This document shows positions 52,941 to 62,501 of a DNA stretch of 64,000 nucleotides, in pieces. Position 1 is the stretch's first letter; every line of letters begins with the position of its first letter. Both the position numbers and the translations under genes were made by a program. The notes beneath the pieces are model-generated. The model worked only from the letters and a program-made list of their open reading frames with translations, did not search any database and had not been told where the DNA came from. The stretch is taken from positions 23,863 through 87,862 of the forward strand of contig UBMU01000037.1 in NCBI GenBank assembly GCA_900466605.1, written 5' to 3'. The stretch is from Hyphomicrobiales bacterium (lineage in GTDB: Bacteria; Pseudomonadota; Alphaproteobacteria; Rhizobiales; Rhizobiaceae).

Positions 52941-53333
52941 TCACGGATTCCAGCCCGAGCCGGTACCTTCGAGTGCGACACGAAGCGCTAAATGTAGTTC
53001 GTCCTCGCTGAATGGCTTAAAAAGGCAGTCGACCGCCCCCCGTTGAATAAGACGCGTTCGAACAACGTCATCCCTCATAGCTGTCACGAATATTATCGGG
53101 ATAGTCCGCTTTCGCACGGTAAGCTCTGCTTGTAGCTCCGGTCCCGTCATCCCGGGCATGGCGACATCCAGTATCAGACAATCGGCCAGATCATAGGCAA
53201 GCGAACTGAGGAACGCCTTTGCTGACGCGAACGCTTCGACCTGGACTCCAAACGATCTCAGTAGATCGGGCAAAGCTTCGCGGACCGATTCATCGTCATC
53301 AACAACTGCTACGAGCTTGCGCTGGTCTGTCAT
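52941..53333 (-). CDS. Single-domain response regulator (REC)
   Basis: 130 residues from the ATG at 53333 (AGGAGAATTCTC upstream). Receiver with acidic pair VVDDDESVRE, phospho-acceptor Asp in LILDVAMPGM, Thr in FVTA and Lys in FKPF. No output domain, so it may feed a phosphorelay or bind a partner. Its start overlaps the stop of the upstream kinase gene (ATGA), so the two are a cognate pair. Its sequence is a close paralogue of the receiver at 56129-56500. Confidence 0.9.
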   Translation of the reverse strand: MTDQRKLVAVVDDDESVREALPDLLRSFGVQVEAFASAKAFLSSLAYDLADCLILDVAMPGMTGPELQAELTVRKRTIPIIFVTAMRDDVVRTRLIQRGAVDCLFKPFSEDELHLALRVALEGTGSGWNP

Positions 53334-55972
53334 GAGAATTCTCCTGGGCCCGCGTAAACAGACCCGCTCCCATCCGCTGTGCATATCGCCCCGGACACCG
53401 GGATGGAGAAAGCAACCGTCACGCCATAGTCGGGATTCGCGCTCGCCCAGAGGCGCCCGCTATGGTTTTCGACGATGGAACGGCTGACCGAGAGGCCAAT
53501 TCCCATGCCGCCCGGCTTAGTCGTGTAGAACGCATCAAAGATCTTGCCGAGTTCCGGGGATCCGATACCCGTGTCAGAGATTGACAGTTCAACTTGCCCG
53601 CTGCTCCGGGAGACAGTCTTTATGTGAATTCGTCTGGGTCGATCCTCTATGTCGGCAAGAGCTTCGATGGAGTTCCGCAACAGATTCATAATAACCTGTT
53701 GCAGTTGAACACGCGCGCCGGCAACGCGAGGAAGGTCCACACCGAAATCGGAAATGACCGAGATTCGCGCTCGCTGAATGTCGCTGAAAGCAAGTGCGAT
53801 CACTTCGCTTGCGACGTCGTTGATATCGATCGCTTCGATTGCAGGTGGCTTCCGGCTAAACAGGGCGCGCAGGCGTACGATCACGTCTGCAGCACGGTTC
53901 GCATCGCGGATCATGCGCCGCGCAGTGTCCTTTGCGATCTCCATATTGGGAGGCTCGGCGGCGAGGACCCGAAGACAGGTGCTGGCATTGGTGACAATCC
54001 CTGCCAGCGGCTGGTTCACTTCGTGGGCTATGGACGCCGTCAGTACGCCGAGACTTGTCACGCGCGTCACGTACGACAACTCTGAGCGAACCTCGTTGAG
54101 CGCCTCTTCAGCCATGCGGCTTTCCGTGACGTCCTGTACCGCGCCAGTCAGCTCTTGGTCTCCATCCTTGTTCTTTTCGCTATGTGCGAGAACACGCACA
54201 TATTTGATCGACTGATCGGGCATAATGAGCTTGATGTTGTAGTCGAAGTCCCCATTCCCATCGCGTGCTCGGTCGATGACCTTTCCCACGGTGATGACAC
54301 TGTCTGGGTCGAGCCGAGAAAGCACAGTCTGCAGTGTCACCCGGGTCGAATAATCGACTTCGAATATGCGATAAGTTTCCGCCGACCAGACTATCTCCCC
54401 GGTCCCGAGCTTCAATGAAAAGCTACCTGTCTTGCTAAGGCGCTGGGCGTCCGCCAGAAAGGCCTCGCTTCTCCGAAGCTGCTCCTCGGTACGTTTCCGG
54501 TCGTCGATGTCAGTCAGGAGGCCGTACCAGCGAATAATCTGACCCTCGGCGTTGCGCAGCGGCAGTCCTCTGAGCTGGAACCACCGCCAGACGCCGTCGT
54601 GCCGTAGAAAGCGGGTCTCGTAGTCGTACGGCTCTCCGGTAACCATGGCTCCCATGAAGCTGTCAATGCATACCTGCAAATCGTCGGGATGTGTGATGCC
54701 GTTGGTCGCCCAATTGTCGAGATCAGCGAGGGAACGCTGGAAGTAATCCAGGATCTGTTGGTTGCCCCCGATTAGCTGCGCATCTGGCGAGAAGATTGCG
54801 ATCATTCCCGCAATGCCGTCCACAATGAAGCGGGATTCTCGTTCTCGTTCGGCAAGTGCCTGCTCAGCGCGTTTCCGGTCGTCGATGTCGACGTGCAGCG
54901 CGTACCAGCGGACAATGCGGCCATCGTCGTCCTTCAAGGGATGACCAGTCACCTGGAACCAGCGATGTTCTCCATCTGCCCGACGCAGGCGCACTTCGAG
55001 GTCATATGGCTCACCGGATTGGACTGCATGATTCACCGCGTCTATCATGCGAGACATGTCGTCAGGATGCACGGCGTCGGTGCTACCCCATTCTCGGAGC
55101 TCCTCCAATGTGCGCCCATAGTAACGCAAGAGCTGACCATTGATCGCCTCTACCTGGCCAGTCGGTCCTATCACCCCGATCCCCGCGGGAATACTCTCGA
55201 GGACTACACGTGCCTCCCGCTCCCGGGCCGCCAGCTCCAATTCCGCACGCTTGCGATCGTCGACGTCCACCAGCAGATGAAACCACCGGAGTATGGTCCC
55301 GTCGGTATCCTTCAACGGCAATCCCAGCACGTTGTGCCAGCGATAGACGCCGTCCCACCGCAGATGACGGCTCTCGACGTTATAGAAGGTGCCCGTTCGA
55401 TGCGCGGCAAGCTGATCGTCAATTGTGTGGGGAAGGTCTTCGGGATGGACAACCTCGGTCGCTTTCCAATTCATCAACTCTTCGAGCGTCATGCCGAAGT
55501 AATCGAGAGCTGGATTGTTGAGCGCCTCCACTTCGCCAGTCGGAGTCGTTACCGCCACCGGGACCGGGATGCTGTCAACGATGCGTTGAAAATCACTCCC
55601 GCGTTCAGACGCGTTGGTGCCTCGATGTGCAATGCTTTCGGTGGCAACGCCGTACCACTTCTGAACGCCGCTTCCTTCATGCATAGGATTGCAACGGATG
55701 AGCAACGATCGGCTGGAGCCATCTGCGCGACGGGTCGGCATTTCCATCTCAAACGGCTCTGTCAGTATTAGCATCGAGCGGAGGCGGGCTGAGAACGTTG
55801 CCGCTTCGGCAGGATCTGCATGTATCGGCCAGCTCCATCGGCTTGCGACGGAAAAGGGAATCCCAGTAAATTCCACTAAGGCTGTATTCACAAAATCTAT
55901 GATCCCGCTGGGAAGGGCGGTAAACACCATCCCTGGCAGTGTGTCGAGAACCCGGACGAGCCCCGCTTCCAT
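53330..55972 (-). CDS. Multi-PAS sensor histidine kinase
   Basis: 880 residues, no membrane segment. Five tandem PAS/PAC modules (about 10-120, 130-245, 250-370, 375-500, 505-630; each ending in a W-x-x-x-x-x-DIDDRKR-like PAC tail), HisKA with His650 in ASIAHEVNQPLAG, and HATPase (about 750-865, with GMGIGLSVSRS). The E-V-N-Q-P form of the H-box and the FixJ-like partner resemble FixL-type kinases but no heme-binding His pattern is evident in the PAS repeats. Cytoplasmic sensor; signal unknown. Paralogous to the kinase upstream. Confidence 0.9.
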   Translation of the reverse strand: MEAGLVRVLDTLPGMVFTALPSGIIDFVNTALVEFTGIPFSVASRWSWPIHADPAEAATFSARLRSMLILTEPFEMEMPTRRADGSSRSLLIRCNPMHEGSGVQKWYGVATESIAHRGTNASERGSDFQRIVDSIPVPVAVTTPTGEVEALNNPALDYFGMTLEELMNWKATEVVHPEDLPHTIDDQLAAHRTGTFYNVESRHLRWDGVYRWHNVLGLPLKDTDGTILRWFHLLVDVDDRKRAELELAAREREARVVLESIPAGIGVIGPTGQVEAINGQLLRYYGRTLEELREWGSTDAVHPDDMSRMIDAVNHAVQSGEPYDLEVRLRRADGEHRWFQVTGHPLKDDDGRIVRWYALHVDIDDRKRAEQALAERERESRFIVDGIAGMIAIFSPDAQLIGGNQQILDYFQRSLADLDNWATNGITHPDDLQVCIDSFMGAMVTGEPYDYETRFLRHDGVWRWFQLRGLPLRNAEGQIIRWYGLLTDIDDRKRTEEQLRRSEAFLADAQRLSKTGSFSLKLGTGEIVWSAETYRIFEVDYSTRVTLQTVLSRLDPDSVITVGKVIDRARDGNGDFDYNIKLIMPDQSIKYVRVLAHSEKNKDGDQELTGAVQDVTESRMAEEALNEVRSELSYVTRVTSLGVLTASIAHEVNQPLAGIVTNASTCLRVLAAEPPNMEIAKDTARRMIRDANRAADVIVRLRALFSRKPPAIEAIDINDVASEVIALAFSDIQRARISVISDFGVDLPRVAGARVQLQQVIMNLLRNSIEALADIEDRPRRIHIKTVSRSSGQVELSISDTGIGSPELGKIFDAFYTTKPGGMGIGLSVSRSIVENHSGRLWASANPDYGVTVAFSIPVSGAICTADGSGSVYAGPGEFS

Positions 55973-56128
55973 GACTGTCCTTTCAGGTCAGCTTTCCGGG
56001 AAAGCGTATGTTTTCAGCAACCTGTCGTATATTATTCTAAGGTGTTGGGTGTGGCGATCTGTGGACGGCAACTTGCGGCGCTGCAACAAGCTTTTAGTGA
56101 GCGGATTCAGCAGCTTTGCAACTCCAAT

Positions 56129-56500
56129 CTAGTCGAAAGCACGATCCAGTGCTTCTTGTAGCGCAACGTCGCTGAACGGCTTGAACAAGCAAGCGACGGC
56201 ACCAGTCTGGAGAAGCGGAATGCGCTCATTCTCGTCCTTGTGGGCTGTGATAAATACGATCGGAATCGTTTCACCCCTCCTGACCAGTTCCTCCTGGAGT
56301 TCGGGACCTGACATCCCCGGCATTGCGACATCGAGCACGAGGCAATCGGTCTTCGCAAGCCATCCGGAATCGAGAAACTCTGCGGCAGAGGAGAAAGCAC
56401 GGACGTCGAATCCGAAAATCCGGATCAGGTCGGGCAGAGACTCTCTAACCGACTCGTCGTCGTCAACAACTGAAACGAGGGGCTCTTTTGCTTTTTTCAT
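56129..56500 (-). CDS. Single-domain response regulator (REC)
   Basis: 123 residues. Receiver with VVDDDESVRESLPDL, Asp in LVLDVAMPGM and FKPFSD. Starts at the ATG at 56500, which overlaps the kinase stop (ATGA); no strong ribosome binding site, so translation is likely coupled. Output domain absent. Strongly similar to the receiver at 52941-53333, indicating duplication of the kinase-regulator pair. Confidence 0.9.
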   Translation of the reverse strand: MKKAKEPLVSVVDDDESVRESLPDLIRIFGFDVRAFSSAAEFLDSGWLAKTDCLVLDVAMPGMSGPELQEELVRRGETIPIVFITAHKDENERIPLLQTGAVACLFKPFSDVALQEALDRAFD

Positions 56501-58884
56501 GAATCTAGTTTTACTGACCCGCGATCGTGGCTCTCGCCGGCTTTCGGCATCGAGAAACCAAAAATAGCACCCCCGGAAGGATTGGCTTCGGCCCATATCC
56601 TTCCGCCGTGCGCCTCAATGATTGAACGGCTAACGGAAAGGCCGATACCCATTCCGTTCGGTTTCGTCGTGTGAAACGCGTCGAACAGTCTCTCGACGTC
56701 TGCTGCCTCAAAACCGACACCGGTGTCTTCTACGATCACCCTTATCTCGCCATTCTCGGAGACCGTGCGAACGAGAACTTGCCGTCGTGGCTGAGCGACT
56801 TCCGACGATGCATCGATTGCGTTGCGAAGAAGGTTCATGATTACCTGCTGAAGTTGAACGCGGTCTGCTACTATAAGGGGCAATGGACTTGAAAGTTCCT
56901 CTCGCAAGGAAATTCTATTGCGCTGCATGTCCGTTGCGAGAAGACTCAGCACTTCACGAATTGCCTCGTTGAGGTCTAACGGCTCAACCGTCGCCACACC
57001 GCGCTTGAACAGGTTCCTGAGGCGCACGATCACGTCTGACGCTCGATTGCCATCGCGGATAGTCCGACGTGCCGTTTCAACCGCACCTGCGACATTCGGA
57101 GGCGTTTCGGACAGCATGCGAAGAGACGTGCTGGCATTCATGATGATCCCCGCCAGTGGCTGGTTCACTTCATGTGCAATCGACGCTGCCATGGTGCTGA
57201 GGCTCATGACCCTTGCAAGCTGGGCAAGCTCGGAGCGAAGTTTATCTCGCGCCAATTCCGCTACGCGCTGGGCAGAGACGTCCTGAACTGCGCCGATGCA
57301 TTCGGTCGTGCCGTCAAGGTGTTTGATTATTCGCCCCACAACGCGAACGTGCTTCACCTGGCCATCGACGAACAGCCTGATTTCGTAGTCGGGATTATCG
57401 CCGCCCTGTCTGATGTCAGCCATTTTTGTCGCCAGAAGAGGGAGGTCCTCTTCATAGACGCGCTGTCCAATTCCATCGAAATCGACACGTCTGCCCCTCT
57501 CGAAGCCAAAGATGCGACTAAGTTCTTCCGAGAAGGTGATCTCGTCGGTCTCAACCTTCCACGAAAACGTTCCCGTCAGACTTATTCGTTGCCCTTCGGT
57601 AAGGAGAACTTCACTGCGCCGTAGGTTTTCCTCGGCAATTTTCCGTTCGGTGATGTCCGTTACCGCACCGATGAATTCGGGATCTGTCGGATCAATCCCT
57701 ATGTTCTGGAGGACAACCTGTACATACTTTGTTGCTCCGTCCTGCGTGATCAGTCGATGCTCAATATCAACGTTCTGTCCGTGTCGCATCGCACGCGTGA
57801 CATGCTCTCGTACGAGCGGCAAATCATCAGGGTGGCAATGATCGAGCATCATCTCCACCGTCGGAGTGACCCCGACCGAATGTCCGGCAACTCGATAGGC
57901 CTCATCGGACCAGTAAATCTCGTCGCTCTTCGGTCTCCACCAGACGCTGCCGGTCACCGTCAGCCGCTGTGCCTGCGCCATTAGTGCTGCGCTTCTCCGT
58001 AGCTCCCCCTCGATACGCTTTCGATCATCGATGTCGGTATTGGTTCCATACCACCGAATGATTGATCCGTCGTCGCCACGTACAGGGTTCGCGCGGAACA
58101 GGAACCACCTGTATTGACCATCCCAGCGACGGAGCCGTGCTTCAGTTTCGCCACCGGTGCCCGACTTGAGCAGTTGGATCCAGACAGTTTGCAGGGGCTC
58201 CGCATCGTCGGGGTGCAATGCGGCTGTCCAGCCCCATCCGGCGGCCTGTTCAGTGGTCACACCGAGATAGGTCAGGAAGTGTCCATTGAAAAAGTCGGCA
58301 CGGCCATCCGGAAGAGTTGACCAGGCCATGACAGGTATCGCTTCCACGGCCTTGTTGTGCTCGCGAGCGGCCGCTGCGCGGCTATCCTCGCGAAGCCTGA
58401 CGACCTCGCTGATAGCAACAGCCGCCTGATTGGCGGCAACATGCAAAATGAGCCTTTCTTGTTCACTTGGAAAGGAAGGGCGGAGCGATCCGGCAACCAA
58501 GACACCGTTGTTGCCGTGGACGCCGAGTTGCTCCACTGCCGACTCGTAGGAGGAGCCTTCCCATTTCATCTTGGCGTGACGGGGCCAATCGCTGACGCTC
58601 CTGCCAAACGTAGCGGTAAGGACTTCGCCAAGAACCCGAGGATCGTCGCACTCTCGGTTATCGAGCCGACCCATCAGTATATCCGGTTGCTCATTCTTCG
58701 ATGCAATCCGGAGGAGCAGGAAGTCGACGTCCAAAATAGCGCCCAGTGCATCGAGCAGGGCGTTGCCAATGTCATCTATATCTCCTCCGGTCCAAATTGC
58801 CGGAAGAGCCGAAATCGTGAGAATGTCGTTCATGCAGCGGCGGAGCCTCTCGTTCTCCGACGCCACCATGATCAGGTCCGACAT
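56497..58884 (-). CDS. GAF/PAS sensor histidine kinase
   Basis: 795 residues from the ATG at 58884; the frame is open upstream to 59055, but that part overlaps the MEDS gene and is not family-like. N-terminal GAF-like region (about 25-170, LLDALGAILDVDFLLLRIA), three PAS/PAC modules (about 180-560), HisKA with His571 (ASIAHEVNQPLAG) and HATPase (about 680-790, GMGIGLSVSRS). No membrane segment. Start lies 1 nt after the stop of the MEDS gene; the receiver gene overlaps its 3' end. Three-gene signalling operon. Confidence 0.9.
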   Translation of the reverse strand: MSDLIMVASENERLRRCMNDILTISALPAIWTGGDIDDIGNALLDALGAILDVDFLLLRIASKNEQPDILMGRLDNRECDDPRVLGEVLTATFGRSVSDWPRHAKMKWEGSSYESAVEQLGVHGNNGVLVAGSLRPSFPSEQERLILHVAANQAAVAISEVVRLREDSRAAAAREHNKAVEAIPVMAWSTLPDGRADFFNGHFLTYLGVTTEQAAGWGWTAALHPDDAEPLQTVWIQLLKSGTGGETEARLRRWDGQYRWFLFRANPVRGDDGSIIRWYGTNTDIDDRKRIEGELRRSAALMAQAQRLTVTGSVWWRPKSDEIYWSDEAYRVAGHSVGVTPTVEMMLDHCHPDDLPLVREHVTRAMRHGQNVDIEHRLITQDGATKYVQVVLQNIGIDPTDPEFIGAVTDITERKIAEENLRRSEVLLTEGQRISLTGTFSWKVETDEITFSEELSRIFGFERGRRVDFDGIGQRVYEEDLPLLATKMADIRQGGDNPDYEIRLFVDGQVKHVRVVGRIIKHLDGTTECIGAVQDVSAQRVAELARDKLRSELAQLARVMSLSTMAASIAHEVNQPLAGIIMNASTSLRMLSETPPNVAGAVETARRTIRDGNRASDVIVRLRNLFKRGVATVEPLDLNEAIREVLSLLATDMQRNRISLREELSSPLPLIVADRVQLQQVIMNLLRNAIDASSEVAQPRRQVLVRTVSENGEIRVIVEDTGVGFEAADVERLFDAFHTTKPNGMGIGLSVSRSIIEAHGGRIWAEANPSGGAIFGFSMPKAGESHDRGSVKLDS

Positions 58885-58885
58885 G

Positions 58886-59590
58886 TCACTCAGCAGCGTC
58901 CGACTGCTCCCCCTTTGCGGAACGCCTCTCTCGCAGCTCCTCGACAAACTGCGCCGGCGGAATGTAGAACGGGTTCTCTCTGAGAAGGCCTCCGATGACG
59001 ACCAGCGGATGGGTGCGCAAAATATCCACGATGGTATCTCCGCCGAACTTGGCAAGATCGTACACGCAGATCACCACATCGTCGTGCTGCGCCCAAAGAT
59101 CGTTCACGCGTGACTCAAATTCGATGAGATCTTCAAGATGAGACTGTCCATCGGCCGCCCAGTCCATATTGCAGACGATCCGGCTTAGTGGAAACTTTCC
59201 ATCAGTGTTACCGCTTGCCAGTCCGGTGAAGGTTTCAACCATCCGATCCTGATCGAAACGTCCATTCTGGAGGTAGGCGTCGACCGAATTCCGAATTTCG
59301 AGTTGTCCGGTAATTTGAGAGGACTCGGTATCGATGCCTTCGCAGCGTAACCGCGCAACGTGCGCTGCGCGTTGCCCCGAGCTGACCAGATGCATCGCTT
59401 TATGGTCGCATTGAAATCCGTCGCGGATAAAGGGGCCGAGTACCTCATAGGCTTCATCCAAGCCGTTGAAAAACGCACAAACGTGCCGGTGACGACCGAG
59501 CCTCGATCCCGCAAAGCGGATATCATCGGGACGCTCTTTCGTCACAAGACCCCATTTCCTATCGGGCGACCCGATGTCATTTGGCTGCAC
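58886..59590 (-). CDS. MEDS-domain sensory protein
   Basis: 234 residues, beginning with GTG at 59590. MEDS (methanogen/methylotroph DcmR sensory) domain pattern: HVCAFFNGLDEAYEVLGPFIRDGF, then VSSGQRAAHVARLRCEGID, DRMVETF, a VCNMDWA segment and VVICVYDLAKFGG before a short tail. MEDS proteins are RecA-like-fold sensors found next to histidine kinases and believed to bind small ligands such as hydrocarbon derivatives. It is first in a MEDS-kinase-receiver operon. The start codon has only a weak ribosome binding site. Confidence 0.85.
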   Translation of the reverse strand: MQPNDIGSPDRKWGLVTKERPDDIRFAGSRLGRHRHVCAFFNGLDEAYEVLGPFIRDGFQCDHKAMHLVSSGQRAAHVARLRCEGIDTESSQITGQLEIRNSVDAYLQNGRFDQDRMVETFTGLASGNTDGKFPLSRIVCNMDWAADGQSHLEDLIEFESRVNDLWAQHDDVVICVYDLAKFGGDTIVDILRTHPLVVIGGLLRENPFYIPPAQFVEELRERRSAKGEQSDAAE

Positions 59591-59774
59591 TTATGATCCA
59601 CCCACACGTCATCCTGCGAACAAACGCCTCGCGAAGGCAACGATGCATCATGAGCTTCCCGGCGTCCATTGTCCAATGGTGTCGGGTGAGGATGTGAGGA
59701 AACGCCTGTCGGCGCCTGCTACAGCAGACGCCGACAAAGCAGTCGGGTCGTCAGTATCTCAGCGTGTCCTGTTA

Positions 59775-61061
59775 CTATGCACGAACCGACTTGAACGCCG
59801 CACGCAGCTCATCGCAGAAGACCTTCGTCTGCTCCCAGGCGGCAAAATGGCCACCCTTGTCAAGCTTGTTGAAGTATATGAGGTTGGGGTAGGCCTTCTC
59901 AGTCCAAGTCTTTGGCGCCGCATAGATCTCGTCCGGGAAAACGCTCACCGCAACAGGAATCTTGACGTTCTTCGGCTGGAAGAAGGCGAGCTTGTTTTCC
60001 CAATAGAGGCGCGCGGAAGATACGGCCGTATTGGTCAGCCAATATAACGTGACGTTGTCGAGGATGTCATCGCGGCTCAAACCTTCCGGCTTGCCGTCGA
60101 AGACACGAGCGATCAGGTCGTAGCTCCTGATGTCGTGGTCGATCATCCATGCGGCCAGGCCGACCGGGGAGTCAGCAATCCCGACGAGGGTCTGCGGTCG
60201 GTTCGCCATTTCGATCGCATAGCCGAGCCCGTGTGCGTAGAAGTCCGCGAGCTGATCATAGGCGTGAGACTCATCGGCGGACAGGCCGTCCGGTTTCTTG
60301 CCACCCGGTTGGAGTGCAATGGCTATGTTATCGGGGATGGTTGCCGGCATGTTCACATGGATGCCGAGAAGTTCCGGCGGTGCGATCAGCGCCATCTGTT
60401 CGGTTACCGCATCCCCCCAGTCGCCGCCCTGGGCGACGTACCTGGTATAGCCCAAGCGCTTCATGAGCTCGATCCACCCGTGGGCGATCCGGATCGGATC
60501 CCAACCCTTTTCAGTAGGCTTCCCGGAGAAGCCGTAACCAGGAATTGACGGGATGACGACGTCGAAGGCGTCGGATGCCGAACCGCCATGCGCCGTCGGA
60601 TCCGTGAGCGGCCCGATGATCTTCATTTGCTCGATGACCGAGCCCGGCCATCCATGCGTCACGATGATCGGTAGCGCGCCGTCGTGCTTGGACTTGACGT
60701 GGATAAAGTGGATATCGACGCCGTCGATCTTCGTGGTGAACTGGGGCAGGGCGTTCAATCTCGCCTCCACCTTTCGCCAGTCATATTCCTTGGCCCAGTA
60801 TTTGGCCAGCTTCTCGATCGTTGCAGACTGGACGCCCTGCGAATTGTCGTCGACGATTTCTCGTTCGGGAAAACGAGTGGCCTTGATCCGGCGACGAAGG
60901 TCCTCGAGCTGCGCTTCAGTTGCCTTGAATTTGAATGGATGGATCGCTTCGCCTCCACCCGCTGCCATTGCTGTCGGCAAAGGCAGAACGGCCAGCGCTC
61001 CGACGACGGCGGCGCTGGCGAGAAGGGTTCGACGAGTGACGGATTGCGTGGTTGACGACAT
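59775..61061 (-). CDS. Tat-exported epoxide hydrolase
   Basis: 428 residues from the ATG at 61061 (CCCAGGGAGAGCGCT upstream). Twin-arginine signal peptide (Arg10-Arg11, SVTRRTLLASAAV, then hydrophobic core to about 34), followed by an epoxide-hydrolase N-terminal domain (about 40-125) and an alpha/beta hydrolase core: HGWPGS (136-141), nucleophile Asp214 in QGGDWGD, catalytic His405 in KGGHFAAWEQ. Folded before export to the periplasm. Hydrolyses epoxides to diols. Close paralogue of the gene starting at 63385. Confidence 0.9.
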   Translation of the reverse strand: MSSTTQSVTRRTLLASAAVVGALAVLPLPTAMAAGGGEAIHPFKFKATEAQLEDLRRRIKATRFPEREIVDDNSQGVQSATIEKLAKYWAKEYDWRKVEARLNALPQFTTKIDGVDIHFIHVKSKHDGALPIIVTHGWPGSVIEQMKIIGPLTDPTAHGGSASDAFDVVIPSIPGYGFSGKPTEKGWDPIRIAHGWIELMKRLGYTRYVAQGGDWGDAVTEQMALIAPPELLGIHVNMPATIPDNIAIALQPGGKKPDGLSADESHAYDQLADFYAHGLGYAIEMANRPQTLVGIADSPVGLAAWMIDHDIRSYDLIARVFDGKPEGLSRDDILDNVTLYWLTNTAVSSARLYWENKLAFFQPKNVKIPVAVSVFPDEIYAAPKTWTEKAYPNLIYFNKLDKGGHFAAWEQTKVFCDELRAAFKSVRA

Positions 61062-61548
61062 AGCGCTCTCCCTGGGATTGAAATCGGATGTGAGGGAGCG
61101 TGTCACCCGGAGGCGCAATGATCTATTGCACCAAGGTGTTGCCAATACCTTTGGATTGGGCGCTGAAGACCTTACCTGCGGCAAATGTGGGGATGAGCGA
61201 TACCACCATCGAATGCGGCGGGATACGTCCGGGACGGCGGGCTACAGGTGGTGCTCGCGGATTACGAACCTCCGGCGCTTCCCGTTCACCTTCTCGCGCC
61301 TCAAGGGCGGACTGCTGTTCCGAAGGTTCGGGCATTCATCGATTTCGCAGTGCCAAGGCTTAGATCGGAACTGGGACGGATAGCTGAAGAAGCCGGAAAG
61401 CTGCCATAGATTATCCCGAAAATCGGTCGAGTGTCGTCTTGATGGCGGCAATTCTCCCACATCACGATCGCATCTAAATTCAGGATCACCAACGCCAAGA
61501 GCGTGGCACGGCCCGAGAACCGGCCGAGCACTTGAAAGGATGCAAATC
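61062..61548. other. Intergenic between divergent epoxide hydrolase and SDR genes
   Basis: About 490 bp that must carry both promoters. Overlapping short frames on either strand have no family pattern. I see no clear long palindrome, and no regulator gene is present nearby. The AAAGGA at 61535 is the SDR ribosome binding site. Confidence 0.4.
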
Positions 61549-62259
61549 ATGAGCAGTCAGAAGGTCGCCATCATCACGGGTGCCTCGCAGGGCATCGGTG
61601 AAGGATTGGTCAAAGCGTACCGGGATCGCGGTTACAATGTAGTCGCCGTGTCGCGGTCGATCAAACAGAGCCCCGATGCAGGGGTGCATGCCGTTGCCGG
61701 GGACATTGCAAACGCTGAGACCGCGGAACGCGCCGTGCGCGAGGCGGTCGATCGATACGGTCGTATTGACACGCTGGTCAACAACGCCGGGGTGTTCCTT
61801 GCGAAGCCTTTCGTCGACTTCACGCAGGAAGACTTCGACCACAACTTCGGTGTCAACATCTCCGGCTTTTTTCACATTACGCAACGCGCCGCGAAGGTCA
61901 TGCTCGAGCAGGGCGCCGGCCATATCGTGAGCATCACGACAAGCCTCGTGAACCAGCCGATCGCTGGTGTGCCAGCAGCACTCGCCTCACTCACCAAGGG
62001 CGGCCTGAATTCTGTGACACAGGAACTCGCGATCGAGTTTGCGAAGACCGGAGTTCGCGTCAACGCCGTTTCGCCGGGCATCATCAAGACTCCGATGCAT
62101 GCGCCAGAAACGCACGCGGCGATGTCGGCCCTTCATCCGGTTGGTCGTATGGGCGAGATCGCCGATATCGTCAACGCCGTGATCTACCTCGAGAACGCGA
62201 GCTTCGTCACCGGTGAAATCCTTCATGTCGATGGCGGGCAGAACGCAGGTCGCTGGTAG
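61549..62259 (+). CDS. SDR-family protein lacking the catalytic Tyr
   Basis: 236 residues from the ATG at 61549, with AAAGGA 9 nt upstream; an ATG at 61540 is also in frame. Short-chain dehydrogenase fold with TGASQGIG, an NNAG motif (LVNNAGVF) and C-terminal F-x-TGEILHVDGG. At the active site the usual Y-x-x-x-K reads A-x-x-x-K (AALASLTKGGL), so the catalytic Tyr is absent though Lys and the preceding Ser (ITTS) remain. Either a non-standard oxidoreductase using other residues or a binding protein. Next to epoxide hydrolases, so perhaps in diol or aldehyde handling. Confidence 0.85.
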   Translation: MSSQKVAIITGASQGIGEGLVKAYRDRGYNVVAVSRSIKQSPDAGVHAVAGDIANAETAERAVREAVDRYGRIDTLVNNAGVFLAKPFVDFTQEDFDHNFGVNISGFFHITQRAAKVMLEQGAGHIVSITTSLVNQPIAGVPAALASLTKGGLNSVTQELAIEFAKTGVRVNAVSPGIIKTPMHAPETHAAMSALHPVGRMGEIADIVNAVIYLENASFVTGEILHVDGGQNAGRW

Positions 62260-62378
62260 CAACGCAGGAGCGCCGATCCGTGGAGGTCGGCGCCCTGTCT
62301 CATCGTCGGGTGAGACGATTGCAGCAATGCAGACCGCCAGGTCGTCGGGACTAATCGCAACCGATAAAAGGAAAGACA

Positions 62379-62480
62379 ATGCCAATTGTCACCGTGCAGG
62401 TCACCCGCGAAGGAACGACACCCGATCGGTCGTCGGTAACGCCCGAAGAAAGGGTTCGGATTATCGCCGGCGTGAGCGTA
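62379..62480 (+). pseudogene. Truncated tautomerase (4-oxalocrotonate tautomerase-like) gene
   Basis: Starts well: AAAAGGAAAG before ATG and a tautomerase-family N-terminus with the catalytic Pro1 (MPIVTVQVTREGTTPDRSS, then VTPEERVRIIAGVS). After about residue 33 the match to the family ends and the frame runs on as antisense of the VOC gene. The second half (the FVVIEEV-x-x-x-NWG region expected) is missing, so this is a 3'-deleted remnant, not a working enzyme. Confidence 0.65.
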
Positions 62481-62501
62481 GCGGCCCTGCGAAGTGAGCC
62501 C

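Noticed and set aside
53594..55771. Plus-strand frames opposite the multi-PAS kinase
   Set aside because: Antisense of a clear kinase; sequence has no plausible domain.
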